Shown here one piece after another: positions 5,549 through 5,937 of a stretch of DNA of 5,937 nt (positions within the stretch are counted from its first letter, which is position 1; every line of letters begins with the position of its first letter). The stretch lies in the NCBI GenBank assembly GCA_026785765.1, contig JAJAZK010000329.1:1-5937 (forward strand). The letters are read 5' to 3'. The translations under genes and the position numbers were made by a program. The notes below the pieces were generated by a model, which did no database searches, was not told the origin of the DNA, and saw only the letters and a program-made list of their open reading frames with translations. Source of the DNA: Rhodoferax sp. (GTDB lineage Bacteria > Pseudomonadota > Gammaproteobacteria > Burkholderiales > Burkholderiaceae_C).

Positions 5549-5937
5549 ATGACCCCATCCAAGCAGCCTGCCGTCCTGATTCTGGGAGCCAATGGCCGCA
5601 TCGGCGTCTGCCTGGCCCCGGCCATCCTTGAGGCCGGTTGGCGCGTGATAGCCCAGCTGCGGCGTAGCCCCGACCCGCGTTTGCCGGTCGCTGTAAAGGG
5701 CACACAAACCGATATCGGCAACGCCGTTCAGCTGGCCCGCGACGCGGCCGGTGCCAGCATCGTGGTGCATGCACTCAACCCCCTGTACACCCGCTGGGCC
5801 ACCGAGCTTTTGCCGATGGCCAGCGCCGCGATGGACGTGGCGCAGCGGCTGGACGCGCGCCTGCTGCTGCCCGGCAGTGTCTACAACTTTGGCGCCTTGA
5901 TGCCGCCCCTGCTTCTCGAAGACACGCCACAAACCGC
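5549..5937 (+). CDS. NAD(P)-binding epimerase/dehydratase-type SDR, N-terminal part (partial)
   Basis: Open from an ATG at 5549 to the right edge (129 codons plus two bases). It begins with a beta strand and the dinucleotide-binding motif ILGANGRIG (residues 11-19, GxxGxxG), typical of extended or atypical short-chain dehydrogenases. It continues with the segment VVHALNPLYTRW (72-83) and the beta-strand end LLLPGSVYNFG (105-115), where this family places active-site residues near the nicotinamide. The catalytic YxxxK position and the substrate domain are beyond the edge, so reaction and substrate remain open. The gene is divergent from lysR with about 106 bp between starts, making it the most likely LysR target. 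No strong Shine-Dalgarno is seen before the ATG (CCGGACAAAAACACC). Confidence 0.82.
   Translation, partial: MTPSKQPAVLILGANGRIGVCLAPAILEAGWRVIAQLRRSPDPRLPVAVKGTQTDIGNAVQLARDAAGASIVVHALNPLYTRWATELLPMASAAMDVAQRLDARLLLPGSVYNFGALMPPLLLEDTPQT

Overview
This window is a GC-rich, densely coding stretch of bacterial chromosome. Gene style and codon use (many GCC, CTG and CGC codons), together with a LysR gene beside a divergently transcribed NAD-binding protein, suggest a proteobacterium, most likely a betaproteobacterium of the Burkholderiales type. That placement is inference; nothing in the window fixes the taxon. There are no rRNA, tRNA, CRISPR or insertion-sequence features.

Layout from left to right. 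(1) Positions 1-400, minus strand: the N-terminal third of a D-isomer-specific 2-hydroxyacid dehydrogenase that runs off the left edge. (2) Positions 401-608: a divergent intergenic region. (3) Positions 609-2060, plus strand: a protein made of two tandem formylglycine-generating-enzyme-like (FGE/SUMF1) domains, both lacking the copper-binding cysteine pair of true FGE. (4) Positions 2061-2217: a convergent intergenic region holding a perfect 13-bp hairpin, probably a shared terminator. (5) Positions 2218-5442, minus strand: three overlapping genes read in the order LysR regulator, APH-fold small-molecule kinase, divergent enolase paralogue. The stop and start codons overlap at both junctions, so this is almost certainly one translationally coupled operon. 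(6) Positions 5443-5548: a divergent promoter region with two related inverted repeats exactly 30 bp apart. (7) Positions 5549-5937, plus strand: the N-terminal part of a NAD(P)-binding epimerase/dehydratase-type SDR that runs off the right edge.

The most interesting unit is the LysR-kinase-enolase operon. The enolase keeps the fold signature, the metal ligands and the two catalytic residues Glu205 and Lys336. It has lost the conserved active-site His (Ala in SARSGETED) and changed the QE motif to QD, along with other loop residues. It is unlikely to be the housekeeping glycolytic enolase. The simplest reading is a small carbon-acid pathway: dehydrogenases (2-hydroxyacid dehydrogenase, SDR) interconvert oxo and hydroxy acids, the APH-fold kinase phosphorylates a hydroxy acid, and the enolase paralogue dehydrates the phosphorylated product. 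The substrate is not known. The FGE-like protein may or may not belong to the same system.
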